A stretch of 35,171 bases of DNA from Limimaricola variabilis (lineage in GTDB: Bacteria; Pseudomonadota; Alphaproteobacteria; Rhodobacterales; Rhodobacteraceae): the NCBI RefSeq assembly GCF_014195545.1, contig NZ_JACIBX010000023.1, positions 1 to 35,171 on the forward strand. The letters are read 5' to 3'. The notes beneath the pieces were generated by a model. That model worked only from the letters and a program-made list of their open reading frames with translations. It was not told the DNA's origin and did no database searches. The position numbers and the translations under genes are program-made. Below, one piece after another: positions 1 through 6,547 of this stretch; position 1 is the stretch's first letter; every line of letters starts with the position of its first letter.

Positions 1-42
1 TTGACCGAACGTTAGCGTCGATTCTGCCGGCCAGTCAATAAA

Positions 43-59
43 TAAATCCAGTTGATTTA
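43..59. promoter_or_regulatory. AT-rich inverted repeat, possible operator of the ROK regulator
   Basis: Two 6-base arms (TAAATC and GATTTA) are separated by CAGTT in an AT-rich stretch, in contrast to the GC-rich surroundings. It lies about 40 bases before the ROK gene start and overlaps the likely promoter. ROK repressors commonly bind AT-rich palindromes and control their own genes, so an autoregulatory operator is plausible. The repeat is seen; its function is inferred. Confidence 0.35.
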
Positions 60-101
60 ATAATTGAATGTGCTGCATGATGGGGGCAGGGAGGAGATCG
101 G

Positions 102-1301
102 ATGGACAAATCCGAAGTGCGCAGCCTTGCGGGCGGCGCGAACCAGCGCGGATTGCGCGACCACAACGAAAGGCTACTGCTCAGCCTGATGCAGCGACAT
201 GGCCCCATGCCCGGCAGCGATCTCGCCCGGCATTCGGGCCTGTCGCCGCAGACTGTGTCAGTGATCCTGCGCCGTCTCGACGAGGACGGGATGATCACGC
301 GCGGTGCGCCGCAGCGCGGTCGCGTCGGCAAGCCGCGCGTGCCCGTGGGGCTCGACCCGGACGGGGCGTTTTCGATCGGCCTCAAGATCGGTCGACGCAG
401 CGCCGATCTGCTGCTGGTCGATCTGCACGGACAGGTGCGGGGCGGGCTTCAGGACACTTATGGCTACCCCGATCCGGCCCGCGTTCTGGGCTTCCTCGAA
501 CATGGGGTGGCCGAGCTGGCAGGGCGGCTGCGGCCGAGGCTCCGCGAACGGATCGCCGGCATCGGCGTGGCGCGTCCGCATGAATTGTGGATCTGGCCCG
601 AAACCATCGGCGCACCGCCCGCCGCGCTCGACGGCTGGCGCGAGTTCGACTTCCAGGTGGAGATCGCGCGCTTCTCGCCGTTGCCGGTCTGGGTCGAGAA
701 CGATGCCACCGCCGCCTGCCGCGCCGAGCACATCTTCGGCCGGGGGCGCGAGTTTCGCGATTACGCCTATCTTTTCATCGGCTCCTTCATCGGCGGCGGG
801 GTGGTGCTCAACCATACCGTGCTCGAGGGGCCGCATGGCAATGCGGGGGCGATGGGCTCGCTGCCGACCCGCGACGCGCAGGGCCGCCCGGCGCAGCTCA
901 TCGATACCGCGTCGCTGCATCTGCTCGAGCGGCGGCTCGTCGCCGCAGGGCACGATCCGGCCCAGCTCTGGGCGCTGCCACAGGATTGGTCGGGCATGGA
1001 GGAGGTACTCGAGCCTTGGCTCGACGAGGTCGCAGAGGAACTCGCGCGCGCGGCTGCGACGGTTTGCGCGGTGATCGATTTCGAGGCGGTGCTGATCGAT
1101 GGCGGCTTTCCCGAAACCGTGCGCGCGGCCCTCGTGGGGCGGGTTCGCGCCGCGCTGGGCCGGGTCGACCTGCGCGGGCTGATCGTGCCGGAGATCGAGG
1201 CTGGTGCGGTCGGGGGCAACGCACGTGCGCTCGGCGCCGCCTGCGCGCCGATCGTCGCGCAATTCCTGCTCAACACCCATTCGGGGTTCACACCCGGCTG
1301 A
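102..1301 (+). CDS. ROK family transcriptional regulator (kinase-dead type)
   Basis: This is a 399-residue protein, the usual length for ROK repressors of the NagC/XylR type. Residues about 20-67 form a winged helix-turn-helix (LLLSLMQRHGPMPGSDLARH, then the recognition helix SPQTVSVILRRL). The rest is an ROK/actin-like sugar-kinase fold with the conserved VENDATAA segment and the glycine-rich IGSFIGGGVV stretch. The phosphate loop normally reading DIGGTK is degraded to KIGRRS, and the cysteine zinc motif of ROK proteins is absent (the stretch after GAMGS has no cysteines). It is therefore a DNA-binding sensor, not a sugar kinase. A strong ribosome binding site (GGGAGGAG) precedes the ATG at 102. 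It lies upstream of otsBA on the same strand, but a hairpin and a separate promoter follow, so it is probably its own unit. The ligand is unknown; a sugar or sugar derivative is likely. Confidence 0.9.
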   Translation: MDKSEVRSLAGGANQRGLRDHNERLLLSLMQRHGPMPGSDLARHSGLSPQTVSVILRRLDEDGMITRGAPQRGRVGKPRVPVGLDPDGAFSIGLKIGRRSADLLLVDLHGQVRGGLQDTYGYPDPARVLGFLEHGVAELAGRLRPRLRERIAGIGVARPHELWIWPETIGAPPAALDGWREFDFQVEIARFSPLPVWVENDATAACRAEHIFGRGREFRDYAYLFIGSFIGGGVVLNHTVLEGPHGNAGAMGSLPTRDAQGRPAQLIDTASLHLLERRLVAAGHDPAQLWALPQDWSGMEEVLEPWLDEVAEELARAAATVCAVIDFEAVLIDGGFPETVRAALVGRVRAALGRVDLRGLIVPEIEAGAVGGNARALGAACAPIVAQFLLNTHSGFTPG

Positions 1302-1355
1302 CATCGGCGGGTCGCGCTTGTCAAGCGACGCAACTTGGCAGACAAACAGAAGGGA

Positions 1356-1374
1356 GCCTGCCGCGACGGCAGGC
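1356..1374 (+). terminator. Hairpin after the ROK gene
   Basis: A perfect 8-base-pair GC stem (GCCTGCCG / CGGCAGGC) with a CGA loop lies 55 bases after the ROK stop codon and before the otsB promoter. No T run follows, as is common in GC-rich alphaproteobacteria. It probably ends or slows ROK transcription. Confidence 0.45.
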
Positions 1375-1393
1375 CATGGATCGGCACCGCGCG

Positions 1394-1419
1394 GGAACCT
1401 GCCTAGGCGTGCAATGGTT
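1394..1419 (+). promoter_or_regulatory. EcfG-type promoter of otsBA
   Basis: GGAAC at 1394-1398 is followed after 17 bases by GGTT at 1416-1419. This matches the general stress sigma factor promoter pattern of alphaproteobacteria (GGAAC, 16-17 bases, C/G-GTT). The predicted transcript start is near 1426, giving a leader of about 68 bases before otsB. Trehalose genes are known members of EcfG regulons, and ecfG itself lies at 5990-6547. The leader also holds a small inverted repeat (GGCCC/GGGCC, 1461-1474). Confidence 0.6.
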
Positions 1420-1493
1420 GTGCCGGCAAGCCATGCCCCGCGCCCGCGGGACGCATGCCAGGCCCTTGAGGGCCCGTAAATTGGAGACAGGGA

Positions 1494-2276
1494 ATGTACT
1501 ACGAGATGATCGGCTTTCACGGTGAACACCAAAGCGAGCACACCGCCGATGGCGTGCCGGAGCCGAAGCTCGACCGCTCGACATTGTTTCTCGACTTCGA
1601 CGGCACGCTGGTCGATCTGGCGCCGCGGCCCGATGCGATCGAGGTCGATCCCGGTCTTGGCGACCTGCTTCGCTCCCTTTCCGAGCGGACCGAGGGCCGG
1701 GTGGTGATCATCACCGGCCGCGCGATCGAGGACGTGACGCAGTATCTGCAAGGCTTCGACGGCCCGATCATCGGCGGCCACGGCGCGCAGGAGCGGATCG
1801 AGGGTGAGATCCGCAACCACGAGTTGGCCAACCCCGAGACCGTCAAGCGACTGGGCGAAATGACCACTGCCTTTGCGGCGACCCATCCGGGGCTGATCTG
1901 CGAACAGAAACCCACCGGCGTCGTGCTGCATTTCCGCCAGAACGAGGATCTCGCCTCGCAGGCCTATGCCTTCCTGCGGGCCCTGTCGGAAACCCATGAA
2001 GGCTTCGACCTGCACCATTCCAAGATGGCCTATGAGCTTCGCCCGCAGGGCATCGGCAAGGACGTGTCGATGAAGCGGCTGATGGAGAGCGAGAAGTTCA
2101 AGGGCACCATGCCGATCTTCTTCGGTGACGACGTGACCGACGAGCCGGCGCTGCATTGGGTGGCCGAGCAGGGCGGCATCGCCGTCAAGGTTGGCGAGGG
2201 CGAAACCGCTGCCGGTTGCCGGCTGGGGGATCCGCAGGCGGCGCGGAGGACGTTGCGGCGTTGGGTCGAGGCCTGA
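1494..2276 (+). CDS. otsB: Trehalose-6-phosphate phosphatase
   Basis: The protein (260 residues) removes phosphate from trehalose 6-phosphate to give trehalose, a compatible solute and stress protectant in the cytoplasm. It is a HAD-superfamily phosphatase: motif I is LFLDFDGTLVDLAP (nucleophile D34, acid/base D36), motif II is VVIITGR, and the C-terminal metal-binding motif is FFGDDVTDE. The GGHGAQ segment is typical of OtsB. The ATG at 1494 has a good ribosome binding site (GGAG, 7 bases away). The stop is only 2 bases before the otsA start, so the two genes are a translationally coupled pair. An EcfG-type promoter lies upstream. Confidence 0.95.
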   Translation: MYYEMIGFHGEHQSEHTADGVPEPKLDRSTLFLDFDGTLVDLAPRPDAIEVDPGLGDLLRSLSERTEGRVVIITGRAIEDVTQYLQGFDGPIIGGHGAQERIEGEIRNHELANPETVKRLGEMTTAFAATHPGLICEQKPTGVVLHFRQNEDLASQAYAFLRALSETHEGFDLHHSKMAYELRPQGIGKDVSMKRLMESEKFKGTMPIFFGDDVTDEPALHWVAEQGGIAVKVGEGETAAGCRLGDPQAARRTLRRWVEA

Positions 2277-2278
2277 GC

Positions 2279-3658
2279 ATGGCTGACGGACGCCTCATCG
2301 TCGTTTCCAACCGTATTCCCACCGAAGAGGCCCCGTCAGGCGGCCTCGTCGTCGCCTTGCACGACGCGCTCAAGGAGCGCGGCGGGGTCTGGATCGGCAA
2401 TTCCGGCAAACGGGTCGCGTCCGAGGAGGCGCAGAAGGGCCTGACCCGGATCGCCGAGACTCCCTATGCTCGCTACAGCTTCGACCTCACCGAAGAGGAA
2501 CATGCGGGCTTCTACCTGGGCTACGCGAACTCCACGCTCTGGCCGCTGTTCCACCACCGTACCGACCTCTTGGCCGTCGATCCCGATCAGGCGCGCATCT
2601 ATCGCGAGGTCAACGACCGCGTGGCGGGGCTGATCGCCGAAGTGGTGCAGCCGGGCGATGCGATCTGGGTGCACGACTACCATTTCCTGCCGTTGGCCGA
2701 GGCGCTTCGCAAACGCGGCGTCGCCAACCGGATCGGCTTCTTCCTGCATATCCCGTTCCCCAACCCCTCCGACATGCCTGCCTTGTCGGAACGCAAGCTG
2801 ATGCCGGGCTGGCTCTCGGCCTTCGACCTGATCGGCCTGCAGACCCGGCGCGACGTGTCCAACGCGCTCGATTTCCTGCGCGACAACGGCGCCGAACTGC
2901 TGCTGCGCGGCAAGATGAAATATGGCGACCGCAGTTTCGAGATCGCGAGCTACCCGATCGGCATCGATGTCGATGCCTTCGTGCGCGCCGCCGAGGAACA
3001 CGCGGATTCCGGCGAGCATCTGCGCTTGTCGCCGGGCGAACGGCTCGTGCTCGGGGTCGACCGGCTCGATTATTCCAAGGGACTGCCGCAGCGCTTTGCG
3101 GCCTTCGGCGAATACTTGTCGAACCGCCCCGATCCCAAGATCCGCGCCACCCTGCTGCAGATCGCGCCGCCCTCGCGCGAAGATGTCGAGGCCTACAAGG
3201 AGATCCGCCAGGAACTCGAGACCATCACCGGCCGCGTCAACGGCGAGATGGCAGAGCTCGACTGGACACCGATCCGCTACATCCGCCGCAACATCCAGCG
3301 CGACATCCTGGCGGGGCTCTATCGACGTGCCGACGCCTGCCTGGTGACGCCGCTGGCCGACGGAATGAACCTCGTCGCCAAGGAATTCGTCGCCGCGCAG
3401 GATGGATCCGATCCCGGTGTGCTGATCCTGTCGCATTTCGCCGGAGCGGCGGAGCAGATGGAAGCGGCGCTGATGGTGAACCCCTATGATCCGGGCGAGA
3501 CCGCTCGCGCGATCGAGCAGGCGCTGTCGATGCCCCTGCACGAGCGTCAGGCCCGTCATCTGAGCCTGATGCAGACCATCCGCGCCACCGATATCGGCTG
3601 GTGGACGCGCACCTATCTTTCGGCGCTTCTGCAGCGCGAGGAGAAGGCGTCGCACTGA
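2279..3658 (+). CDS. otsA: Trehalose-6-phosphate synthase
   Basis: This 459-residue GT20 glycosyltransferase makes trehalose 6-phosphate from a nucleoside-diphosphate glucose and glucose 6-phosphate in the cytoplasm; OtsB then removes the phosphate. Family signatures are the N-terminal LIVVSNRIP and SGGLVVAL, VWVHDYHFLPLA, FFLHIPFPNPS, DRLDYSKGLPQRF for donor phosphate binding, and the C-terminal DGMNLVAKEFVAAQ. The frame is open further upstream inside otsB, but the ATG at 2279, giving MADGRLIVVSNR, matches the family start and sits 2 bases after the otsB stop. Synthesis and phosphatase are thus encoded as a compact otsB-otsA operon, probably induced by the general stress response. Confidence 0.96.
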   Translation: MADGRLIVVSNRIPTEEAPSGGLVVALHDALKERGGVWIGNSGKRVASEEAQKGLTRIAETPYARYSFDLTEEEHAGFYLGYANSTLWPLFHHRTDLLAVDPDQARIYREVNDRVAGLIAEVVQPGDAIWVHDYHFLPLAEALRKRGVANRIGFFLHIPFPNPSDMPALSERKLMPGWLSAFDLIGLQTRRDVSNALDFLRDNGAELLLRGKMKYGDRSFEIASYPIGIDVDAFVRAAEEHADSGEHLRLSPGERLVLGVDRLDYSKGLPQRFAAFGEYLSNRPDPKIRATLLQIAPPSREDVEAYKEIRQELETITGRVNGEMAELDWTPIRYIRRNIQRDILAGLYRRADACLVTPLADGMNLVAKEFVAAQDGSDPGVLILSHFAGAAEQMEAALMVNPYDPGETARAIEQALSMPLHERQARHLSLMQTIRATDIGWWTRTYLSALLQREEKASH

Positions 3659-3681
3659 TTTTCAAGCGGCACATTTTTTCG

Positions 3682-3706
3682 GGAACCTTGGACGGCGAGA
3701 CGGGTT
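3682..3706 (+). promoter_or_regulatory. EcfG-type promoter after otsA
   Basis: GGAAC at 3682-3686 is followed after 16 bases by GGTT at 3703-3706, the general stress sigma factor pattern. The predicted transcript start is about 3712-3714. The next annotated coding start is at 3894, but a very stable hairpin (3752-3804) lies between. The promoter could therefore drive a short RNA, the YihY gene with a long structured leader, or both. Confidence 0.5.
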
Positions 3707-3712
3707 GGATGG

Positions 3713-3804
3713 AAGAAGAGGCGCCGTTCCCTCGCCTCTCTCATTCCCCAAGGCCGGCGGCCGCTGCTCCTGATCATTCCCTCGGGGAGCAGCGACCGCC
3801 GGCC
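3713..3804 (+). ncRNA. Candidate stress-induced small RNA with C-rich loops
   Basis: An RNA starting at the predicted EcfG promoter would be about 92 bases long. It would contain a first hairpin (3717-3739, 7 base pairs, loop CCGTTCCCT), a single-stranded linker with ATTCCCC, and a long second hairpin (3752-3804, loop TGATCATTCCCTCGG). The loops share TTCCCT and the linker carries TTCCCC, a pattern seen in alphaproteobacterial small RNAs that pair with ribosome binding sites through C-rich loops. No convincing reading frame fills the space. Promoter, hairpins and repeated motif are seen; the existence of a discrete RNA is inferred. The alternative is an otsA terminator plus a YihY leader. Confidence 0.35.
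3752..3804 (+). terminator. Long stable hairpin downstream of otsA
   Basis: Arms 3752-3770 and 3786-3804 are 19 bases each and complementary with a single mismatch, closing a 15-base loop that contains a TGATCA palindrome. No T run follows. It lies 93 bases after the otsA stop and would end the otsBA transcript, the candidate small RNA, or both. Confidence 0.6.
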
Positions 3805-3868
3805 ACCCCATTTCCCCGGCACACTTCACAACTTCCGGCTGCCATGCCATCTTCGCCGTGAGCGAAAT

Positions 3869-3888
3869 TCCGCTCGGATAGAGCGGAG
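3869..3888 (+). promoter_or_regulatory. Hairpin covering the YihY ribosome binding site
   Basis: TCCGCTC (3869-3875) pairs with GAGCGGA (3881-3887) around a 5-base loop, with a possible extra wobble pair. The right arm contains most of the GGAG ribosome binding site (3885-3888) that precedes the ATG at 3894. Folding would hide the site and could make translation conditional. This is inferred from sequence only. Confidence 0.35.
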
Positions 3889-3893
3889 CCCGC

Positions 3894-4805
3894 ATGCCCA
3901 TTCTTTCGGCCCGGACGCGCCTGACCTTTCGCCGGTTCATAAAGTTGCTGGGAGGGTTGTGGACGTTGGCCGGCGACGTGCAGTTGGGGCTGATCGCGGC
4001 GGGTGTCGCCTTCTATTCGATCTTTGCCATCTTCCCCGCGATCGCGGCGCTGATCGCGGTATTCGGCCTTCTCGCCGACCCCACGGTCATCGAGGCGCAG
4101 CTCGAACTGATGCACGAGATTATTCCCGTCGAGGCCTATGGCCTGTTGCGCGACCAGCTCAACCTGATGCTGGCGACGCGGCCGGAGACACTGGGCTTCG
4201 CGACGATCCTTTCGACGCTGGTGGCGTTGTTCTCGGCCCGCAACGGCGTGGCCTCGCTGATCCTTGGGCTGAACCAGATCTATGGCCGTCCCAACCGCAA
4301 CGGGGTGCGACAGATCCTCGTGGCGCTGTTGCTGACCGTGTCGCTGATCGCGATCGCCGTCCTAGCCATGCTGGTGGTGGTGATCGCGCCGATCCTGCTG
4401 GCAGTGCTGCCCCTCGGCCTGCGGGTCGGCTGGGCGCTCGAGGCGGTGCGCTGGATCGCGGCCTTCGGGGTGGTGCTGGCCGGGCTCGGGGTGATCTACC
4501 GCTTCGGGCCGAACACGCGCGGCATGCGCGGTCGCTGGATCACGCCGGGCGCCTTCCTCGTGATCCTGTTCTGGCTCGCCGCCTCGGCCGGGTTTTCCTA
4601 CTACCTATCGCATTTCGGCAAATACAACGAGGTCTACGGCTCCATCGGCGCCGTGGTGGCGCTGCTGATGTGGCTCTATATCTCGGCTTGGCTGGTGCTG
4701 CTGGGCGCGGCTGTCAACGTGGTCTGGGCGCGCGTGCTGCGCGCCGAGACGCCGTCACGGCCGCAGCCCTCTCCGATCGAACATCGGCCGATCCGGATCG
4801 GATGA
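3894..4805 (+). CDS. YihY/BrkB family inner-membrane protein
   Basis: This 303-residue multi-pass membrane protein has about six hydrophobic segments (roughly residues 34-60, 100-125, 140-170, 180-205, 220-245 and 250-280). Family signatures are the first-helix GVAFYSIFAIFPAI and the downstream ARNGVASLILGLNQIYGRP, SLIAIAV and YGSIGAVVALLMWLYISA segments. It was once called ribonuclease BN by mistake; the family's function in the inner membrane is not settled. The ATG at 3894 has a GGAG site 5 bases away, partly buried in a hairpin. It follows an EcfG-type promoter and converges with phyR, so a link to envelope stress is possible but unproven. Confidence 0.9.
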   Translation: MPILSARTRLTFRRFIKLLGGLWTLAGDVQLGLIAAGVAFYSIFAIFPAIAALIAVFGLLADPTVIEAQLELMHEIIPVEAYGLLRDQLNLMLATRPETLGFATILSTLVALFSARNGVASLILGLNQIYGRPNRNGVRQILVALLLTVSLIAIAVLAMLVVVIAPILLAVLPLGLRVGWALEAVRWIAAFGVVLAGLGVIYRFGPNTRGMRGRWITPGAFLVILFWLAASAGFSYYLSHFGKYNEVYGSIGAVVALLMWLYISAWLVLLGAAVNVVWARVLRAETPSRPQPSPIEHRPIRIG

Positions 4806-4808
4806 ATG

Positions 4809-4832
4809 CGGCCCGGCGCGATGGCCGGGCCG
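4809..4832. terminator. Bidirectional hairpin between YihY and phyR
   Basis: CGGCCCGGC (4809-4817) and GCCGGGCCG (4824-4832) form a perfect 9-base-pair stem with a GCGATG loop. It lies in the 37-base gap between two convergent genes and is symmetric, so it can serve both strands. Confidence 0.65.
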
Positions 4833-4842
4833 TGGTCTGTCC

Positions 4843-5655
4843 TCAGCCGTGCAGCGGACCGGTCGAGGAGAAGAACATCGCCTGGCTGACCGCCGAACGC
4901 ACCTGCTCTTCGCCGTAGGGCTTGGAGATCAGGAAGGCCGGCTCGGGGCGCTCGCCCGTCAGCAGTCGCTCGGGGAAGGCGGTGATGAAGATCACCGGCA
5001 GGTTGCCATGCGCCTCGAGGATGTCGCGCACCGCGTCGATGCCCGAGGAGTTGTCGGCCAGCTGAATGTCGGCCAGCACGAGGTCGGGCTTCTCCTGCTG
5101 GGCGAGCTTGACCGCGTCGTCGCGGGTCCGCGCGACGCCGGTGATGGCGTGACCCATGTCGGAGACGATCGACTGCAGGTCCATGGCGATGATCGCCTCG
5201 TCCTCGATGACCAGGATCCGGCCCGAGATGCTGTCTTCCATCTCCTGCCGGGCGATCTTCACCAGATGCTCGACCTCGTCGATGTCGATCTGCATGATCT
5301 CGGCGATCTCCTCGCTGGAGAAATCCTCGATCGTGTGGAGAAGCAGCGCCTCGCGGGTGTTCGGGGTCAGCTTGGCGAGATGCGCCTGCGCCGCGGCGGC
5401 GAGGCCGCTTTCGTCACCCGAGACGGGCGCGCCGGAGCTGATCCAGATGGTATGGAACACCCGGAACAGCGCGGTGCGCGGAGAGGCGTCCGTGTCGAAG
5501 ACCGAGCGATCCTCGAGGATCGCCTCGAGCGTCGCCGCGGCATAGGTGTCACCGCTGTTCTGGCTCCCTGTCAGTGCGCGTGCATAGCGGCGCAGGTAGG
5601 GCAGCTCGTGCCCGATCACCGTGGCGAGGTCGGGTGCGGTGGTGGTTGTCGTCAT
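4843..5655 (-). CDS. phyR: PhyR, anti-anti-sigma response regulator of the general stress response
   Basis: The protein (270 residues) has a sigma-factor-like N-terminal domain (about 10-140, with a sigma4-like part including REALLLHTIEDFSSEEIAEI) fused to a receiver domain (about 146-262). In the receiver, acidic residues E151/D152 start the fold (ILVIEDEAIIAMDL), D196 in LVLADIQLAD is the phosphate acceptor, and ITAFPE and AFLISKPY are typical of PhyR-type receivers. Phosphorylated PhyR binds NepR and frees EcfG. The ATG at 5655 gives the usual PhyR length; the frame stays open upstream, but those residues do not resemble the family. It is divergent from nepR-ecfG across 117 bases, and an EcfG-type promoter faces it. 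Confidence 0.95.
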   Translation of the reverse strand: MTTTTTAPDLATVIGHELPYLRRYARALTGSQNSGDTYAAATLEAILEDRSVFDTDASPRTALFRVFHTIWISSGAPVSGDESGLAAAAQAHLAKLTPNTREALLLHTIEDFSSEEIAEIMQIDIDEVEHLVKIARQEMEDSISGRILVIEDEAIIAMDLQSIVSDMGHAITGVARTRDDAVKLAQQEKPDLVLADIQLADNSSGIDAVRDILEAHGNLPVIFITAFPERLLTGERPEPAFLISKPYGEEQVRSAVSQAMFFSSTGPLHG

Positions 5656-5692
5656 CGGCTGAGAGTCCCCAAATTCATTTTTTCTGGAACCG

Positions 5693-5718
5693 AACGTGCC
5701 CATCGGCATTGTGGTTCC
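5693..5718 (-). promoter_or_regulatory. EcfG-type promoter of phyR
   Basis: Read on the minus strand, GGAAC (5718-5714) is followed after 17 bases by CGTT (5696-5693), a full match to the EcfG pattern. The predicted transcript start is about 5686, giving a leader of about 30 bases before the phyR ATG. It implies positive feedback of EcfG on phyR. Facing it, GGAACC at 5686-5691 on the plus strand forms an outer inverted repeat with GGTTCC at 5713-5718, but no GTT box is correctly spaced for the nepR direction. Confidence 0.65.
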
Positions 5719-5772
5719 ATGATGCGGCCATGCTAAGCGAGGCTGCCGATAATGACGAGGGTATAAGCGGGA

Positions 5773-5988
5773 ATGACACAAAGGGACCAGGGAAGCGCGC
5801 GTGGCGATATCGACGCCCACCTCAAGCGCGCGTTCCAGCAGCTCACCGACGAGGCCTTGCCGGACCGGTTCACCGATCTGTTGGCGAGACTGAAAGCCGG
5901 TGAGGGTGCGGAAGCCGCATCGTCCGAGGCCGACCAGCCGTCGCCGGACCGGGAAACCGCGCATGCAGGCAAGGTGGGCAGGGGCTAG
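5773..5988 (+). CDS. nepR: NepR, anti-sigma factor of EcfG
   Basis: This 71-residue protein carries the NepR core at residues 12-45 (IDAHLKRAFQQLTDEALPDR, then FTDLLARL), two short helices joined by the conserved P-D-R-F turn. NepR binds EcfG and keeps it from core RNA polymerase until phosphorylated PhyR takes NepR away. The tail (residues 46-71) is polar and probably disordered. The stop is 1 base before the ecfG ATG, so the anti-sigma and sigma factors are made in tight coupling. No EcfG box was found with proper spacing for this direction. GATAAT at 5748-5753 could be a housekeeping -10 element, but no clear -35 was seen. Confidence 0.9.
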   Translation: MTQRDQGSARGDIDAHLKRAFQQLTDEALPDRFTDLLARLKAGEGAEAASSEADQPSPDRETAHAGKVGRG

Positions 5989-5989
5989 A

Positions 5990-6547
5990 ATGAGCCATCA
6001 AGATCCGAGAGATGAACTGGTCGGGCACCTCCCGGCCATGCGAGCCTTTGCGCTGTCGTTGACGCGCAATGGCGCCCAGGCCGACGACCTCGTGCAGGAT
6101 ACGGTGGTCAAGGCTTGGACGAATTTTGACAAGTTCAAGCCGGGGACCAATCTGCGTGCTTGGCTGTTCACCATCCTGCGCAACACCTTCTACTCGGGAC
6201 GCCGCAAGGCGCAGCGCGAAGTGGCCGATGTCGACGGCGTGTTCACCGCGTCGCTGGCGGAAAAGCCCGCGCATGATGGCCGGCTGCAGATGAACGACTT
6301 TCTGCGGGCCTTTGCCCAGCTGCCAGACGAACAGCGCGAGGCGCTTGCGCTGGTCGGCGCGTCCGGCTTCTCCTACGAGGAGGCGGCGGGCATGTGCGGC
6401 GTGGCGATCGGCACGATCAAGAGCCGTGCCAATCGCGCAAGGGTGCGCCTCGCAGAGCTGCTCGAGCTCGAGGACGAAGACGGGCTCGGGATGACCGACG
6501 AGGCGACGATGGCGGTGCTGGCAGCCCATGGTGGGCCGCACTTGTGA
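5990..6547 (+). CDS. ecfG: EcfG, general stress response sigma factor
   Basis: This 185-residue ECF sigma factor directs RNA polymerase to GGAAC/C-or-G-GTT promoters. Region 2 lies at about residues 12-75 (DDLVQDTVVKAWTNFDKF, then LRAWLFTILRN). Region 4 lies at about 105-160 (LPDEQREALALVGASGFSYE, then GTIKSRANRARVRLAELL). The ATG at 5990 follows AGGGG. The frame is open further upstream through nepR, but those residues are not sigma-like. The stop overlaps the GTG start of the next gene, a histidine kinase. The neighbours phyR and nepR make the assignment to the EcfG group firm. Confidence 0.95.
   Translation: MSHQDPRDELVGHLPAMRAFALSLTRNGAQADDLVQDTVVKAWTNFDKFKPGTNLRAWLFTILRNTFYSGRRKAQREVADVDGVFTASLAEKPAHDGRLQMNDFLRAFAQLPDEQREALALVGASGFSYEEAAGMCGVAIGTIKSRANRARVRLAELLELEDEDGLGMTDEATMAVLAAHGGPHL

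Noticed and set aside
258-2156. Very long open frame on the minus strand across the ROK and otsB genes
   Set aside because: High GC content leaves antisense frames open. The translation has no family signature and lies over two well-supported genes.
5686-5716. EcfG promoter toward nepR from GGAACC at 5686
   Set aside because: The nearest GTT is 23 bases away, outside the 16-17 base spacing.
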